Positions 26,396-35,191 are shown, numbered from the stretch's first letter. The stretch: DNA of 64,000 nt from Planctomycetota bacterium (GCA_016200265.1 JACQFE010000051.1:1-64000); one strand, 5' to 3'. Translations and numbers: made by a program. Notes: generated by a model from the sequence alone, not told the origin.

Positions 26396-27526
26396 ATGGC
26401 CAACAAACTTGCCGATCTGAAAGGCCCGGGGATTGGGGATTACAACGAACTGGAGCGGATCCTGCCGCAGGACTATCGCTCCCTGCTGACGCCGAAACAG
26501 ACGCAGCAGGCCATCTTCGAGGTCAAGAACTACATCGAGGAGAAACTCTGCAAAGAGCTGAACCTGATGATGGTCACGGTTCCGTTGATTGTGGACGCGG
26601 AAAGCGGCGTCAACGACATGCTCGATCGCGACGGCTCGCGGACTCCGGTACACTTTCACATCCCAAACGATCGAGATTTGCACCCCATCGACGCTCAGGT
26701 CGTTCAGGCCGCCACGAAGTGGAAGAGATTGGCCCTCAAGCAGTTCGAGATGAAGCCGGGCGAGGGACTCTGCACCGACATGCGTGCTGTGCGGAAGGAT
26801 TATTTCCTGGACCACGATCATAGTGCATACGTCGATCAATGGGACTGGGAGCGTGCCATCACGCCCAAGGAGCGTAACTTGCAGTTTCTCACGCACATCG
26901 TGCGGGCAATCTGGAATGTCCTCAAGGGTGCGGAGAAACATGTTCAATCGACGTTTCCGCAGCTCCAGACCGATCAATATCCCAATCTTCCGCACAATCT
27001 GACATTCCTTCACGCCGAGGACATTCTCGCTCGCTATCCCGACCTCCCGCGAAAGGCACGCGAGACGGCTATTCTCCAGGACTATCCCGCCGTGTTCATT
27101 TATGGCATCGGCTGGAAACTCGACGACGGCTATCCGCACGAGATGCGCGCGTCCGATTACGACGATTGGGTAACGGAAACGCGCTCGGAAGATGGGCGTC
27201 CGATGCACGGCCTGAACGGGGATATCCTCGTGTGGAATCCGGTCACAAAGCGCCGACACGAGCTTTCGTCCATGGGAATCCGCGTCAATGCCGAGTCGCT
27301 GCGGAAGCAGCTCAAACTTTCCGGGCAGCTCGACTTCCTGAAGTTCCCCTACCATCAGGCGATCTTGAAAGACGAAATCCCTTTCAGCATCGGCGGCGGC
27401 ATCGGTCAGTCGCGAACCTACATGCTGCTCTTGAAGAAGGCGCATCTCGGCGAGGTGAGCGTGACCGTTTGGCCTCGGGTTCTCAAGTCGATTTGCCGGA
27501 AGAAACACATTGATGTGCTTGAATAG
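26396..27526 (+). CDS. asnA: Aspartate-ammonia ligase (asparagine synthetase A)
   Basis: This 376-residue class II aaRS-like enzyme makes asparagine from aspartate, ammonia and ATP. Family blocks seen are VTVPLIVDAESGVNDMLD, ATKWKRLALKQF, GEGLCTDMRAVRKD, HSAYVDQWDWER, LNGDILVWNPVTKRRHELSS, MGIRV, and the class II motif 3 region IGGGIGQSRTYMLLL. It is about 45 residues longer than the E. coli enzyme, with additions near the N-terminus, between motifs and at the C-terminus. The ATG has a strong GGGGAGG site. A sigma-54-type promoter upstream and an intrinsic terminator downstream (27631-27660) suggest a single-gene unit tied to nitrogen status. Confidence 0.95.
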   Translation: MANKLADLKGPGIGDYNELERILPQDYRSLLTPKQTQQAIFEVKNYIEEKLCKELNLMMVTVPLIVDAESGVNDMLDRDGSRTPVHFHIPNDRDLHPIDAQVVQAATKWKRLALKQFEMKPGEGLCTDMRAVRKDYFLDHDHSAYVDQWDWERAITPKERNLQFLTHIVRAIWNVLKGAEKHVQSTFPQLQTDQYPNLPHNLTFLHAEDILARYPDLPRKARETAILQDYPAVFIYGIGWKLDDGYPHEMRASDYDDWVTETRSEDGRPMHGLNGDILVWNPVTKRRHELSSMGIRVNAESLRKQLKLSGQLDFLKFPYHQAILKDEIPFSIGGGIGQSRTYMLLLKKAHLGEVSVTVWPRVLKSICRKKHIDVLE

Positions 27527-27630
27527 CGGGATGTAGTACAAGCTGGATGGCGGCCTGCTCGCCGAAATCGCTACGATGTCGTATCAGTTCGGCCGAGCAC
27601 ATTTTTCATCTCCTGAGCGAATCGCCCATT

Positions 27631-27660
27631 ATGCCTTCCTATTGAAGGGAGGCATTTTTT
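27631..27660 (+). terminator. Intrinsic terminator after asnA
   Basis: ATGCCTTCC (27631-27639) pairs with GGGAGGCAT (27647-27655) around a short loop, followed by a run of T. It lies 105 bases after the asnA stop and is the clearest rho-independent terminator in the window. Confidence 0.85.
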
Positions 27661-27764
27661 CATGTCGCGTGATGCGATAAGGAGATCAGAGAGCGGATTA
27701 TTCTGGCATCGCAAGGGCTTCAGGCTCTTCAGGCGATGGAGGTCTCGAACGGGGAAAGTCGGCC

Positions 27765-27845
27765 GACCGGAACTGAATCGAAGCCACATGCTTATCGAGC
27801 ACCACACCCTCCTCAATCGCTGCGTCAACCTCTTCGCTGATCGCG
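27765..27845 (-). pseudogene. Fragment of GltD-like flavoprotein gene
   Basis: The minus strand encodes AISEEVDAAIEEGVVLD then KHVASIQFRS. It is nearly identical in DNA and protein to residues of the fused flavoprotein at about 24580-24645 (AISEEVDAAIEEGVVLDELV). Flanks are unrelated and no full domain exists, so this is a short duplicated scar. The surrounding 27661-28082 has no other convincing gene. Confidence 0.6.
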
Positions 27846-28082
27846 AGGGAATCCACGGCGAGCGCTTCCGTGAACGCGTCGCCAACATGGGCTTCGAAGA
27901 AGTCGTGATCTCGCTGCGTTCCCCCTGACAGAATCCTTATTGCGAACGCATGCTTGGTTCGATCCGGCGCGACGTGTTCCAACCAGGCCGAATGGAATTT
28001 TCGGGATGTGCAACCAGTACCCAGTGTCTGTTTCCGCCCGGTGCTCTTTCTGGTAGACTGCCTCTCCATTGAAAGGATCCAT

Positions 28083-28640
28083 ATGGAACTCTTGATCCCC
28101 CTCTGGCTCCCGATTCTCCTCTCCGCTGCGGTCGTCTGGATCGTCTCTGCGATCGTGTGGATGGCACTGCCCCATCACAAGCAGGACTTCATCGGCCTCC
28201 CCGACGAGGATGCGTTCATCGAGTTCATTCGCAGGAGCGAGATCAAGCCCGGCAACTACGTCTTCCCCGATTTCCGAGGTCGAGAGGCGATGAAATCAGA
28301 GAAGACCTGCAAAACGTTGGAGGAAGGCCCGGTGGGCCACCTCAGCGTCTGGCAGACGCCGGTGACGATGGGCAATAAGATGGTCGCCACGTTCATCGTC
28401 TATCTTGTCGTCAGCACGTTGATCGCGTACCTCACGCGCGTCGCACTTCCCGGCGCAGCGCCCTTCTCCAATGTCTTCCAGGTCTCCGCGACCGCGGGCG
28501 TGCTCGCATACTGCTTCTCGTTCATTCCCAACGGCGTCTGGTTTGGCGCGTACAAACGCACGATCGTCGCGTCGTTCATCGACGGCATCGTCTACGGCTG
28601 CATCACCGGCGCAATCTTTGCGTGGTACTGGCAACACTAA
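28083..28640 (+). CDS. Small integral membrane protein, unknown
   Basis: This 185-residue protein starts at an ATG after AAAGGAT (MELLIPLWLPILLSAAVVWI). It has one N-terminal membrane helix, then a ~75-residue soluble segment (LPHHKQDFIGLPDEDAFIEF, GNYVFPDFRG), then three further helices (VATFIVYLVVSTLIAYL, FSNVFQVSATAGVLAYCFSF, IVASFIDGIVYGCITGAIFA). No catalytic motif is recognised. It stands alone between two stretches of fragmentary sequence. Its clean reading frame and ribosome site argue that it is real. Confidence 0.75.
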   Translation: MELLIPLWLPILLSAAVVWIVSAIVWMALPHHKQDFIGLPDEDAFIEFIRRSEIKPGNYVFPDFRGREAMKSEKTCKTLEEGPVGHLSVWQTPVTMGNKMVATFIVYLVVSTLIAYLTRVALPGAAPFSNVFQVSATAGVLAYCFSFIPNGVWFGAYKRTIVASFIDGIVYGCITGAIFAWYWQH

Positions 28641-28703
28641 TGTCATTTTGCCACGGCCTCGCTGCTGCTCGGAGCGGCAAGCCGTGCCGAACGCCGCAAT
28701 CCC

Positions 28704-28745
28704 CTGTCCATCCAGAAAATTCCGTCCGCCTAGTCAACAAGAAAC
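28704..28745 (-). repeat. Short repeat shared with 20555-20600
   Basis: On the minus strand both sites contain the core GGCGGA(C/T)GGAATTTTCT followed by GGATGGACAG, with weaker similarity upstream (GTAAG). At 20.6 kb it sits at the point where the hypE-like remnant loses homology. The rest of 28641-28881 has no gene, apart from a possible short reading frame ending in the thioesterase start. Confidence 0.5.
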
Positions 28746-28881
28746 TTACAGATTGACGACATCGACGACCCAGCTACCGATTCCAGGCCGTGGTTGATCT
28801 TTCCGGAGACGATGACGCTCCCGATCGCTGGATGCCACTTAACAATCTGAAGGTAGAGATGCGCGATAAGGATTCCAAACA

Positions 28882-29352
28882 ATGAGCGACGAAGCGGTTC
28901 AGGACTTTTACCCCGATGATGTCGCGCATTGCTACGGGTGCGGGCGACTCAACGAACATGGCTTGCACATCCGCAGTGTGTGGGATGGCGATGAGACGGT
29001 TGCGGTACTTGTTCCCCGCCCATTCCACACTGCGATCCCCGGTTATGTCTACGGCGGACTTCTCGCCTCGCTTGTGGATTGTCATGGAACCGGCTCTGCA
29101 GCGTTAGCAGCCTACCGCGCCGCAGGACGCGACCCGGGCACGCCACCGCCACTGAGATTCGTCACCGCCTCTCTGAAGGTCGATTACCTGCGCCCGACGC
29201 CGCTCGGACCACCACTTAAAGCCCGGGGCCGCATCCTGGAGGTGAAACCTCGAAAAGTGAGCGTCGACGTCGCCGTGTCCGCCGATGGGCAGGTCTGTGT
29301 GCGTGGACACGTCGTCGCGGTGCTCATGCCGGAGAATTGGACGCCTTCATGA
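28882..29352 (+). CDS. PaaI-type hotdog thioesterase
   Basis: This 156-residue hotdog-fold protein has conserved features CYGCGRLNEHGLHIRS, PGYVYGGLLASLVDCHGTGS (the region carrying the hotdog active-site helix) and TASLKVDYLRPTPLGPPLKA, typical of small acyl-CoA thioesterases of the PaaI/YbgC type. Substrate unknown. The ATG at 28882 overlaps the TGA of a short preceding reading frame (...NLKVEMRDKDSKQ), hinting at coupling to a now-lost upstream gene. Confidence 0.85.
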   Translation: MSDEAVQDFYPDDVAHCYGCGRLNEHGLHIRSVWDGDETVAVLVPRPFHTAIPGYVYGGLLASLVDCHGTGSAALAAYRAAGRDPGTPPPLRFVTASLKVDYLRPTPLGPPLKARGRILEVKPRKVSVDVAVSADGQVCVRGHVVAVLMPENWTPS

Positions 29353-29599
29353 CAACAGGATGGGACAAGGCGCGAATGGCTCTCAATATCCCTTCCATGC
29401 TGCAACAATAAAAGCCGGGGCCAACATCCGTGAAATCGATCTGAATTCAAGGCTCTCAACAGAATCGTCGCGTGATCAGACAATCGCGCTTGAAGCGCAC
29501 TTGCCTCCACAGAAAATATCGAGGGTGATCGGCTTGATTCTCGAATTTAGCGATCGCGTCGCGTTGAACCGAAGCTGCATTCAAGCTCCGCCCAAGGTA

Positions 29600-30763
29600 C
29601 TATTCGCGGAAGCGGCCCTTTTTCTCGCGCTCCCGGTTTATGCATGTTGGAAGCAGCTTGGTTTCAAAGATTGATTGCATTTTCGGATCGGGATCGTCGT
29701 AGATGGAATTGATATACTCTTTTATTTCTGGATCGTTTTTGCATTGCCGCGCGAGCACCGACATGGCCATGGTTCGCACCATGAGATCGTCATGGGAGAG
29801 TACCTCCTTCGCAAACCGGATTACTTCAGGGGTGATCGGGCGCTCGTTTAAGGCGTATGTCGCGCTCGCACGCAGGCTAACATCATCGCCATGCAGCAGT
29901 TGCTGGTAGAGATTTTCCGCAGGCTCAAACTTGAGTCCCATTTTTGCCAGACCGCGCATGGCTGCGGCGGCCATCGAACGGTCTGGATCGTTTAGAAAGG
30001 TACGGAGGAGCGTAAACGATTCATCGGTTGGAAACCGCCCGAGGGCAGCAACCGCAGAGCTTCGATCACCGTTCCGAAACGGATCAAGATTCCAGACCTC
30101 CGCTCCCGTGGCCAAGTCACGCACGGTAGCAAAGTTTCCATAAGGGACGGCCAACGTGTCGCGCCGAGCGGCGGCAATCACCTCGGGACGCGCCCTGCCC
30201 TTGCCCGTATTGCTGATCAAATTGACTGGCAACTTGGGGAGCTTTCCCATTTCCATGTCCATGTAAAAATCATCGGGAGTGTCATCTGACAACAGATATT
30301 CATCGTCACGGTACATCCTAAAGCGGACTTTTCGCTCTTCACCCTGAGACGGGAAATCGCCGAAGAGTGAAAAATACTCGCCGGGCCGTAGACTCGGCGT
30401 GACCATGTAGCTGTTTCCGCACCACGAGGATTGGTGCGTTTGGGCACGTTCCCACTCACCATCTTCAGAAGCGGCTTCCAACATGACGTAAATATCACCG
30501 TCCTGCGAGGAGAAGCCGATTCGCGACTGGGTGCGGTTCACCAGATAGAGCCGCACAGAGTTTCCTTGTACATCGTTGTAATCCGCGAACAACGTAAGTT
30601 CACCATCAGCGGCTACAACATTGGGCGGCAAGAACTTGATAGAGTGAGCGGGACCCGCGACACGAGAGTGATAAGTCACGGTATTAGGCTCTTCAGCAGA
30701 TGATCTCGCCGCGAACGGTGCCAAAACCAACAATAGCGAAGACAGACCACAGAGAATCCTCAT
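29600..30763 (-). CDS. Secreted HEAT-repeat protein
   Basis: This 387-residue protein starts at the ATG after AGGAGTCACCCC (MRILCGLSSLLLVLAPFAAR), giving a signal peptide ending near SSAEE. Residues about 30-190 are a beta domain of unknown type. Residues about 235-370 are HEAT-like helical repeats (SSAVAALGRFPTDESFTLLR, MAAAAMRGLAKMG, LRASATYALNERP, VRTMAMSVLARQC). Such repeats usually bind partner proteins. It is a single gene with its own promoter at 30800-30805. The 247-base gap before it (29353-29599) shows nothing else. Confidence 0.8.
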   Translation of the reverse strand: MRILCGLSSLLLVLAPFAARSSAEEPNTVTYHSRVAGPAHSIKFLPPNVVAADGELTLFADYNDVQGNSVRLYLVNRTQSRIGFSSQDGDIYVMLEAASEDGEWERAQTHQSSWCGNSYMVTPSLRPGEYFSLFGDFPSQGEERKVRFRMYRDDEYLLSDDTPDDFYMDMEMGKLPKLPVNLISNTGKGRARPEVIAAARRDTLAVPYGNFATVRDLATGAEVWNLDPFRNGDRSSAVAALGRFPTDESFTLLRTFLNDPDRSMAAAAMRGLAKMGLKFEPAENLYQQLLHGDDVSLRASATYALNERPITPEVIRFAKEVLSHDDLMVRTMAMSVLARQCKNDPEIKEYINSIYDDPDPKMQSIFETKLLPTCINREREKKGRFRE

Positions 30764-30799
30764 GGGGTGACTCCTCTTAAGAGCGGCCAATTCCAAAGT

Positions 30800-30805
30800 A
30801 TTATA
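30800..30805 (-). promoter_or_regulatory. -10 box (TATAAT) for HEAT-repeat gene
   Basis: The minus strand reads TATAAT 36 bases upstream of the start codon at 30763; the -35 region is not well conserved. Confidence 0.45.
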
Positions 30806-30876
30806 CCGGAGTCAGCGCGTCCGTGTTGCACTTCAGAGGATTGCGTGCATTGACAGGAGTGCATTCTGTTCAGACT

Positions 30877-30910
30877 AACCCCCCTTTTTCCCCCTTGGTA
30901 AGGGGGGAGG
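30877..30910. repeat. Dispersed palindromic repeat, CCCCCTTGGTAAGGGGG type
   Basis: AACCCCCC, TTTTT, CCCCCTTGGTAAGGGGGGAGG. The same arrangement (C-run, spacer, CCCCCTT-loop-AAGGGGG) occurs in dnaX (9829-9863) and before flhF (58211-58243). It may also act as a hairpin after the sudA remnant. Confidence 0.75.
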
Positions 30911-30928
30911 CTGCGGAAGTGCGGCTAT

Positions 30929-31720
30929 CTACAAATTTGATGCGTATTCTATACTCGACGACGAAACTGGCGTGGCGGAACCATCTGGAGCCTTCAAATA
31001 CCGATCAATCGCCGCGGCGGCGTTTTTGCCGTCGCCCATGGAAAGAATGACCGTGGCTCCGCCGCGGACGATGTCGCCGCCGACGAAGACGCCGGGAATG
31101 CTGGTCATGTGGTTTTCATTGACGGTGATGTTGCTCCATTTGTTGGTCTTCAGGTCGGGAGTCGTCTGCGTAAGCAGTGGGTTGACCTTTGTGCCGATGG
31201 CCTGAATGAAGACCTGACAGGGGATGTCGAATTCGCTGCCACTGACTGGCACAGGTCGCCGCCGGCCGGAGGCGTCGGGCTCACCCAATTCCATGCGAAT
31301 GCACCGAACGCCGCCAACCCAGCCTTTCTCGTCTCCGAGCACTTCGAGCGGATTGGTAAGGAACTGGAACTGTACGCCTTTTTCTTCGGCGTGTTTGACT
31401 TCTTCGGCACGGGCGGGCATTTCCGCGCGTGAGCGGCGATACACGAGTGTCGCGGGATTGGCACCGAGGCGACGGGCCGTGCGGACACCGTCCATCGCCG
31501 TCTTGCCGCCGCCGCAGACCACGATCTGACTGGCCTTGATTACGGGAGTATCGGATTGTCCGATTCGATTCGCGCCCATGAGATTGACGCGAGTGAGGAA
31601 TTCGTTGGCGGAATAGACGCCCTTCAAATTCTCTCCGGGGATGCCTTGAAACATCGGCAATCCCGCGCCGTTGGCGACAAAGATCGCCTCGATCCTCACA
31701 TGTCGCCGCGTCTGCGTTCG
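30929..31720 (-). pseudogene. sudA/gltD-like flavoprotein, 5'-truncated
   Basis: About 260 codons match the C-terminal half of SudA/NfnB/glutamate synthase small chain: ANEFLTRVNLMGANR, the NAD(P) fold VVCGGGKTAMDGVRTARRLG, VYRRSRAEMPARAEEVKHAE and the C-terminal FAD motif GVFVGGDIVRGGATVILSMG. The N-terminal Fe-S and FAD-binding half is missing. The frame is joined directly to the 3' end of the sudB-like gene, so a deletion removed roughly the first 200 codons. The remaining frame is uninterrupted, but the protein could not bind FAD normally. Confidence 0.75.
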
Positions 31721-31744
31721 TGCCTGACGCGAATTGCAACCGCC

Positions 31745-32600
31745 CATTGCATTCGGAATGCTCGCGAACAGACAATCTCAACTCATGCAAACGGTTCCAC
31801 GCCAGGGCTTCCTGTTCGCGATAGGTGGTCAGGCGATCGGTCAACTCCGCTAAATCCACCGTGTGGGCGTCGAACTCCAGTCCATCGACGCAAGCGAACT
31901 TCATTTCGCCATCGATAGTGACGCGGCAACCGCCACACATTCCGGTGCCGTCAACCATGATGGGATTGAGGGATGCGATCGTCTTGATTTGAAACGGTTT
32001 CGTGACCGCCGCGACCGCTCGCATCATCGGAACTGGTCCGGCAGTCAAAACGGCGCCGACATCGCCGCTCTCTTCGATCAACTTTTTCAATCTGGCGGTG
32101 ACGAAGCCGTGGAATCCGTAGCTTCCGTCATTCGTACATGGGTACGCATGATCACATTTCGCAGCCAGCTCCGACTCAAGAATGACATACTCGCGCGATC
32201 GCCCGCCGATGATCGCCGACACGCGGTTGCCGGCTTCACGCAATGCTGCAGCTTGCGGATAAATGACCGCAGTCCCGACGCCCCCGCGCACAAGCACGGC
32301 GTTTGCGAAGTTCTCGATCTCAGTAGCTCGACCAAGCGGTCCGGCCACATTGACGATTCGTTCACCCTATTCGAGGGCACAGAGTTTCTCAGTGGTCGCG
32401 CCAATCACCTGCACGATCAGGGTGATCGTTCCTGGCTGCGAATCCGAGTCCGCAATCGTCAGTGGAATTAGTTCTCCATTCTCACGCACACGCACGATGA
32501 CAAAGTGCCCCTGTTTGTTATGGGAGGCCACGCGCGGAGCGTAGACTACCAGGCACCGGACCTTCGGAGCCAACCATTCCGCCTGTTGAATGCCAAACAT
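31745..32600 (-). pseudogene. sudB/nfnA-like subunit with in-frame TAG
   Basis: The start at 32600 has GGAGGCG (MFGIQQAEWLAPKVRCLVVY). The frame runs 77 codons to TAG at 32367-32369, then continues in the same frame GERIVNVAGPLGRATEIENF. It includes the FAD/NAD region GGVGTAVIYPQAAALREAGN and the 2Fe-2S cysteines VDGTGMCGGCRVTID...FACVDG. This matches the FNR-like subunit of sulfide dehydrogenase / NADH-dependent reduced ferredoxin:NADP oxidoreductase. The stop splits the domain, and the 3' end is fused to truncated sudA. A sequencing error cannot be excluded for the stop alone. Confidence 0.75.
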
Positions 32601-32681
32601 GTGGATCGCCTCCGTTATCGGTCGTGTGCGTCTTTTTAAACGCTTGTGCGTGAAATCACACAGATCCCCCCTCGCTTTCAA

Positions 32682-32915
32682 TCAACCTGGGTAGAGCGTC
32701 TTTCCGGTGGCTGCATCCTGCACCTGAATAATGTCCAGCGGGCAACTCCTTGCCGCCGTCAGAATGTCCTCCAATTCATCACTCGGACCGTCAAGGACGC
32801 GGGCTTTTTGATCGTCGTCCAGCTCAAAAGTCGCCGGGGCCTCGCTCACGCAAATTCCGTCGCCGATGCACTGTTCGCAGTCAATACTAATTTTCAGTTT
32901 TGCAGCGTCACCCAT
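32682..32915 (-). CDS. Ferredoxin, probably [3Fe-4S] type
   Basis: This 77-residue protein starts at the ATG after GAGGAG. The cluster region is DCEQCIGDGICVSEAPATFE with a distal SCPLDIIQV. Relative to four-cysteine 4Fe-4S ferredoxins, the second ligand position holds Asp19 and the third Ala26, leaving Cys16, Cys22 and Cys58 (plus Cys13). This is the pattern of small acidic [3Fe-4S] (or convertible) ferredoxins. It lies 81 bases upstream of the sudB-like gene and probably headed that operon; a sigma-54-type promoter is at 32966-32981. Confidence 0.88.
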   Translation of the reverse strand: MGDAAKLKISIDCEQCIGDGICVSEAPATFELDDDQKARVLDGPSDELEDILTAARSCPLDIIQVQDAATGKTLYPG

Positions 32916-32965
32916 TATTTTCTCCTCGCCAATGGTCTGGGAGCCCAACTTTGTCGTATTACGAT

Positions 32966-32981
32966 AGCATTTTGCGTGCCA
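32966..32981 (-). promoter_or_regulatory. Sigma-54-type promoter for ferredoxin/sud operon
   Basis: The minus strand reads TGGCACGCAAAATGCT, matching TGGCACG-N4-TTGCW at all but one base (A for the first T of TTGC), with correct GG-GC spacing. It lies 51 bases upstream of the ferredoxin ATG. Confidence 0.7.
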
Positions 32982-33156
32982 GTACACTTGCCACGGTGAG
33001 GGCTTGGACTTGCTAATTTAAAAAATAGGGGCGATCATGGGCATTCGACCCAAGACGTGCACGCCTCGAAAGTAGAGACAATTGACGAAAACATGGCACG
33101 CCAGTCGTCCCTATAGATGCGTGCACCAACGTCAATTTTGCACGAAATGCTCATCC

Positions 33157-33172
33157 TGGCACGGATATTGCT
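33157..33172 (+). promoter_or_regulatory. Sigma-54-type promoter for citrate synthase
   Basis: TGGCACGGATATTGCT is an exact match to the bacterial -24/-12 consensus TGGCACG-N4-TTGCW. The predicted start of transcription is near 33183, about 95 bases before the preferred citrate synthase ATG. Confidence 0.85.
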
Positions 33173-33276
33173 CGACGAATCTCCTACAATGCGTGTTCGG
33201 CGATTTGAGACGCGTCTAAGGCCACGTGGCGTACGCGGTTGCTTTCGTCATGCGCAAGTCTGGGAGATCTGAGGCC

Positions 33277-34470
33277 ATGTCGATTCCCTCAATTGCAACC
33301 GAGCAGATGACTGCGTGTAAACCCAATCCACCTTCTCCTGCACCGCCGGCGCTTGTCCCGGGTCTGGAGGGCGTGCCCATTGCCGAATCGTCCATCAGCC
33401 ACGTCGATGGCCAAGCGGGGAAACTCGAATACCGAGGGATAAACGTCGAGCGATTAGCCGAACACAGCACGTTTGAAGAGACGTCATATCTGTTGCTTTT
33501 CGGGAAGTTGCCGACGGAGGCGCAGCTCAATGAATTCAACGGAGATCTCACGCACCACCGTCGCCTTAAATATCGCATTGCGGACCTGCTCAAATGCCTA
33601 CCAGAGACGGGTCATCCCATGGACGCGTTGCAGACCGGGATCGCGGCAATCGGCATGTTCTATTCCCAGCGGGAATACACGACGCCTGCAAATCGTCAAC
33701 TTGCCTGCGTGCGGGCGATTGCCAAAATGCCCACGCTCGTTGCTGCGTTCGAACGACTCAGAAAGGGCGATGAACACATTGTTCCGCGCGATGAGTTCAA
33801 TCACTCGGCCAACTTCTTTTACATGTTGAGGGGTGAAGAGCCGGATCCGCAAAAGGCCCGCATCCTCGACGTGGCTTTGATCCTCCACGCCGATCACACC
33901 ATGAATGCTTCGACCTTCGCGGGCCGCGTCGTAGGCTCCACGCTGGCGGATCCGTATTGCGTAGTCAGTTCCGCGCTCGGAGCGCTATCGGGTCCATTGC
34001 ACGGCGGAGCGAACGAGGACACGATTCAGTTGTTCAACCGCATCGGATCGCCCAAAAACGCGCGGGCTGTAGTCGAGGAAATGGTCGCGAAGAAGGAGAA
34101 GATCCCCGGTTGTGGGCACCGTGTGTACAAGACCGTCGACCCGCGGGCGAAAATCCTCAAACGGTACGCTGAGGAACTTACCCAAAAAAGCGGGAACAAT
34201 CATTTCGAGATCGCACTGGAAGTGGAGAAGGTCGTCCAGGAACGTTACGCAGACAAGGGCATTTGGCCCAACGTGGATTTCTTTTCCGGAATCGTTTACG
34301 CCGAGTTGGGCATTCCGCCCTGTTGTTTCACGCCGATTTTCGCAATGGCCCGCGTGTCAGGCTGGTTGGCGCACTGGTTGGAGCAATTGGAAAATAATCG
34401 CATTTTCCGACCTACGCAGCGCTACGTCGGCGAACACGATCGACCGTATCTTGACATTGAGGCTCGCTGA
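33277..34470 (+). CDS. gltA: Citrate synthase
   Basis: This enzyme, about 397 residues long, condenses oxaloacetate and acetyl-CoA. It is the short type related to Bacillus/archaeal enzymes. Conserved blocks are GKLEYRGINVERLAEHSTFE, ILHADHTMNASTFAGRVV, LGALSGPLHGGANE (catalytic His), KIPGCGHRVYKTVDPRA (second His) and GIWPNVDFFSG (catalytic Asp). The start is uncertain: ATGs at 33250 and 33277 are possible, and an upstream extension to 33226 reads through. The consensus sigma-54-type promoter at 33157-33172 supports starts downstream of about 33183. Confidence 0.95.
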   Translation: MSIPSIATEQMTACKPNPPSPAPPALVPGLEGVPIAESSISHVDGQAGKLEYRGINVERLAEHSTFEETSYLLLFGKLPTEAQLNEFNGDLTHHRRLKYRIADLLKCLPETGHPMDALQTGIAAIGMFYSQREYTTPANRQLACVRAIAKMPTLVAAFERLRKGDEHIVPRDEFNHSANFFYMLRGEEPDPQKARILDVALILHADHTMNASTFAGRVVGSTLADPYCVVSSALGALSGPLHGGANEDTIQLFNRIGSPKNARAVVEEMVAKKEKIPGCGHRVYKTVDPRAKILKRYAEELTQKSGNNHFEIALEVEKVVQERYADKGIWPNVDFFSGIVYAELGIPPCCFTPIFAMARVSGWLAHWLEQLENNRIFRPTQRYVGEHDRPYLDIEAR

Positions 34471-34723
34471 CGTGGATCTCGTCGATTCATTCAGCAATGG
34501 AGGCACAGAGGCAAGATTCTGGCGCGATTACTGGAGGATGACCATTGCCGCAGAGTTTCGTGCCGTGCCCGGCATAGAGAATTTTCAATAATGATGCACA
34601 AGGAGTTCGGCCTGATTCCCAAGACTTGAATAAATCCGTACGAGCGTCAAAACCCGATCGCTGACGTCGCCTCCGCAAAGCGAGGATTACCGCTAATAAC
34701 CAATTCGCTCACCGGGCAAACCC

Positions 34724-34802
34724 CAGCATCATAACCGGAAGCGTTGCGTTCCCCTGAAGGAACGCAACATCGAATACGTCTCTGTCGCGCGCGAGACTTT
34801 CG
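34724..34802. repeat. Two-hairpin 79-base element, copy 1
   Basis: Hairpin 1 is GTTGCGTTCC-cctgaa-GGAACGCAAC (34743-34768). Hairpin 2 is GTCTC...GAGAC (34778-34797). The whole 79 bases align without gaps to 42349-42427, with about 61 identities by eye. Strand and function unknown. Confidence 0.7.
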
Positions 34803-35122
34803 TTAAACAGCATAACTAACAACACTTGAAGCTGTTTCAAAACTGCCAATATCCCGCATTTGTAGCCTTTCCTAGGCCGCCTTTTTTGAGTTTCATAATC
34901 AGTTCTGATCATTTGGATGCCCCCTCCCATCGTATCTTACGAAGGCCTAATTTGCTGAAACGCTGTTTTTGAAGTTGGACAAGGCAAATATTGAAGTTTT
35001 CGCAAATACAGGCGAGAACGGGACTTGCGCCACTTTGGCGGCCGTGTTGCGGTTGAAAGTCAATTGCATCCAAGATACATTTATACCTGCATTATTTTTT
35101 CCAACAAAGACTGTCGTTCTGC

Positions 35123-35128
35123 TATATT
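35123..35128 (+). promoter_or_regulatory. Possible extended -10 box (TGCTATATT)
   Basis: TGC-TATATT at the end of an AT-rich stretch, with a GCCGA/TCGGC hairpin in the following leader, precedes the small open frame at 35192. Confidence 0.35.
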
Positions 35129-35191
35129 AACCGTAGTGTTCGCGCCGAGTTTCTTCGGCTATTTCGCAGCGGACAAAAGCGGGGAAAGAGT

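Larger units (their letters stand above)
34471..35191. other. Long intergenic region after citrate synthase
   Basis: The 721 bases hold the two-hairpin repeat (34724-34802) and an AT-rich stretch at 35075-35135. No credible gene was seen; a 73-codon frame on the minus strand over the repeat lacks a ribosome site. Confidence 0.45.

Noticed and set aside
27694-27711. Fifth sigma-54 site (TGGCATCGCAAGGGCT)
   Set aside because: GG-GC spacing is right but the -12 box is GGGCT and no gene starts nearby.
33092-33107. TGGCACG upstream of the citrate synthase promoter as another -24 box
   Set aside because: No GC at the required -12 distance.
34709-34930. 73-codon minus frame over the two-hairpin element
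   Set aside because: The other copy of the element is not open in the same frame, so conservation is at DNA/RNA level.
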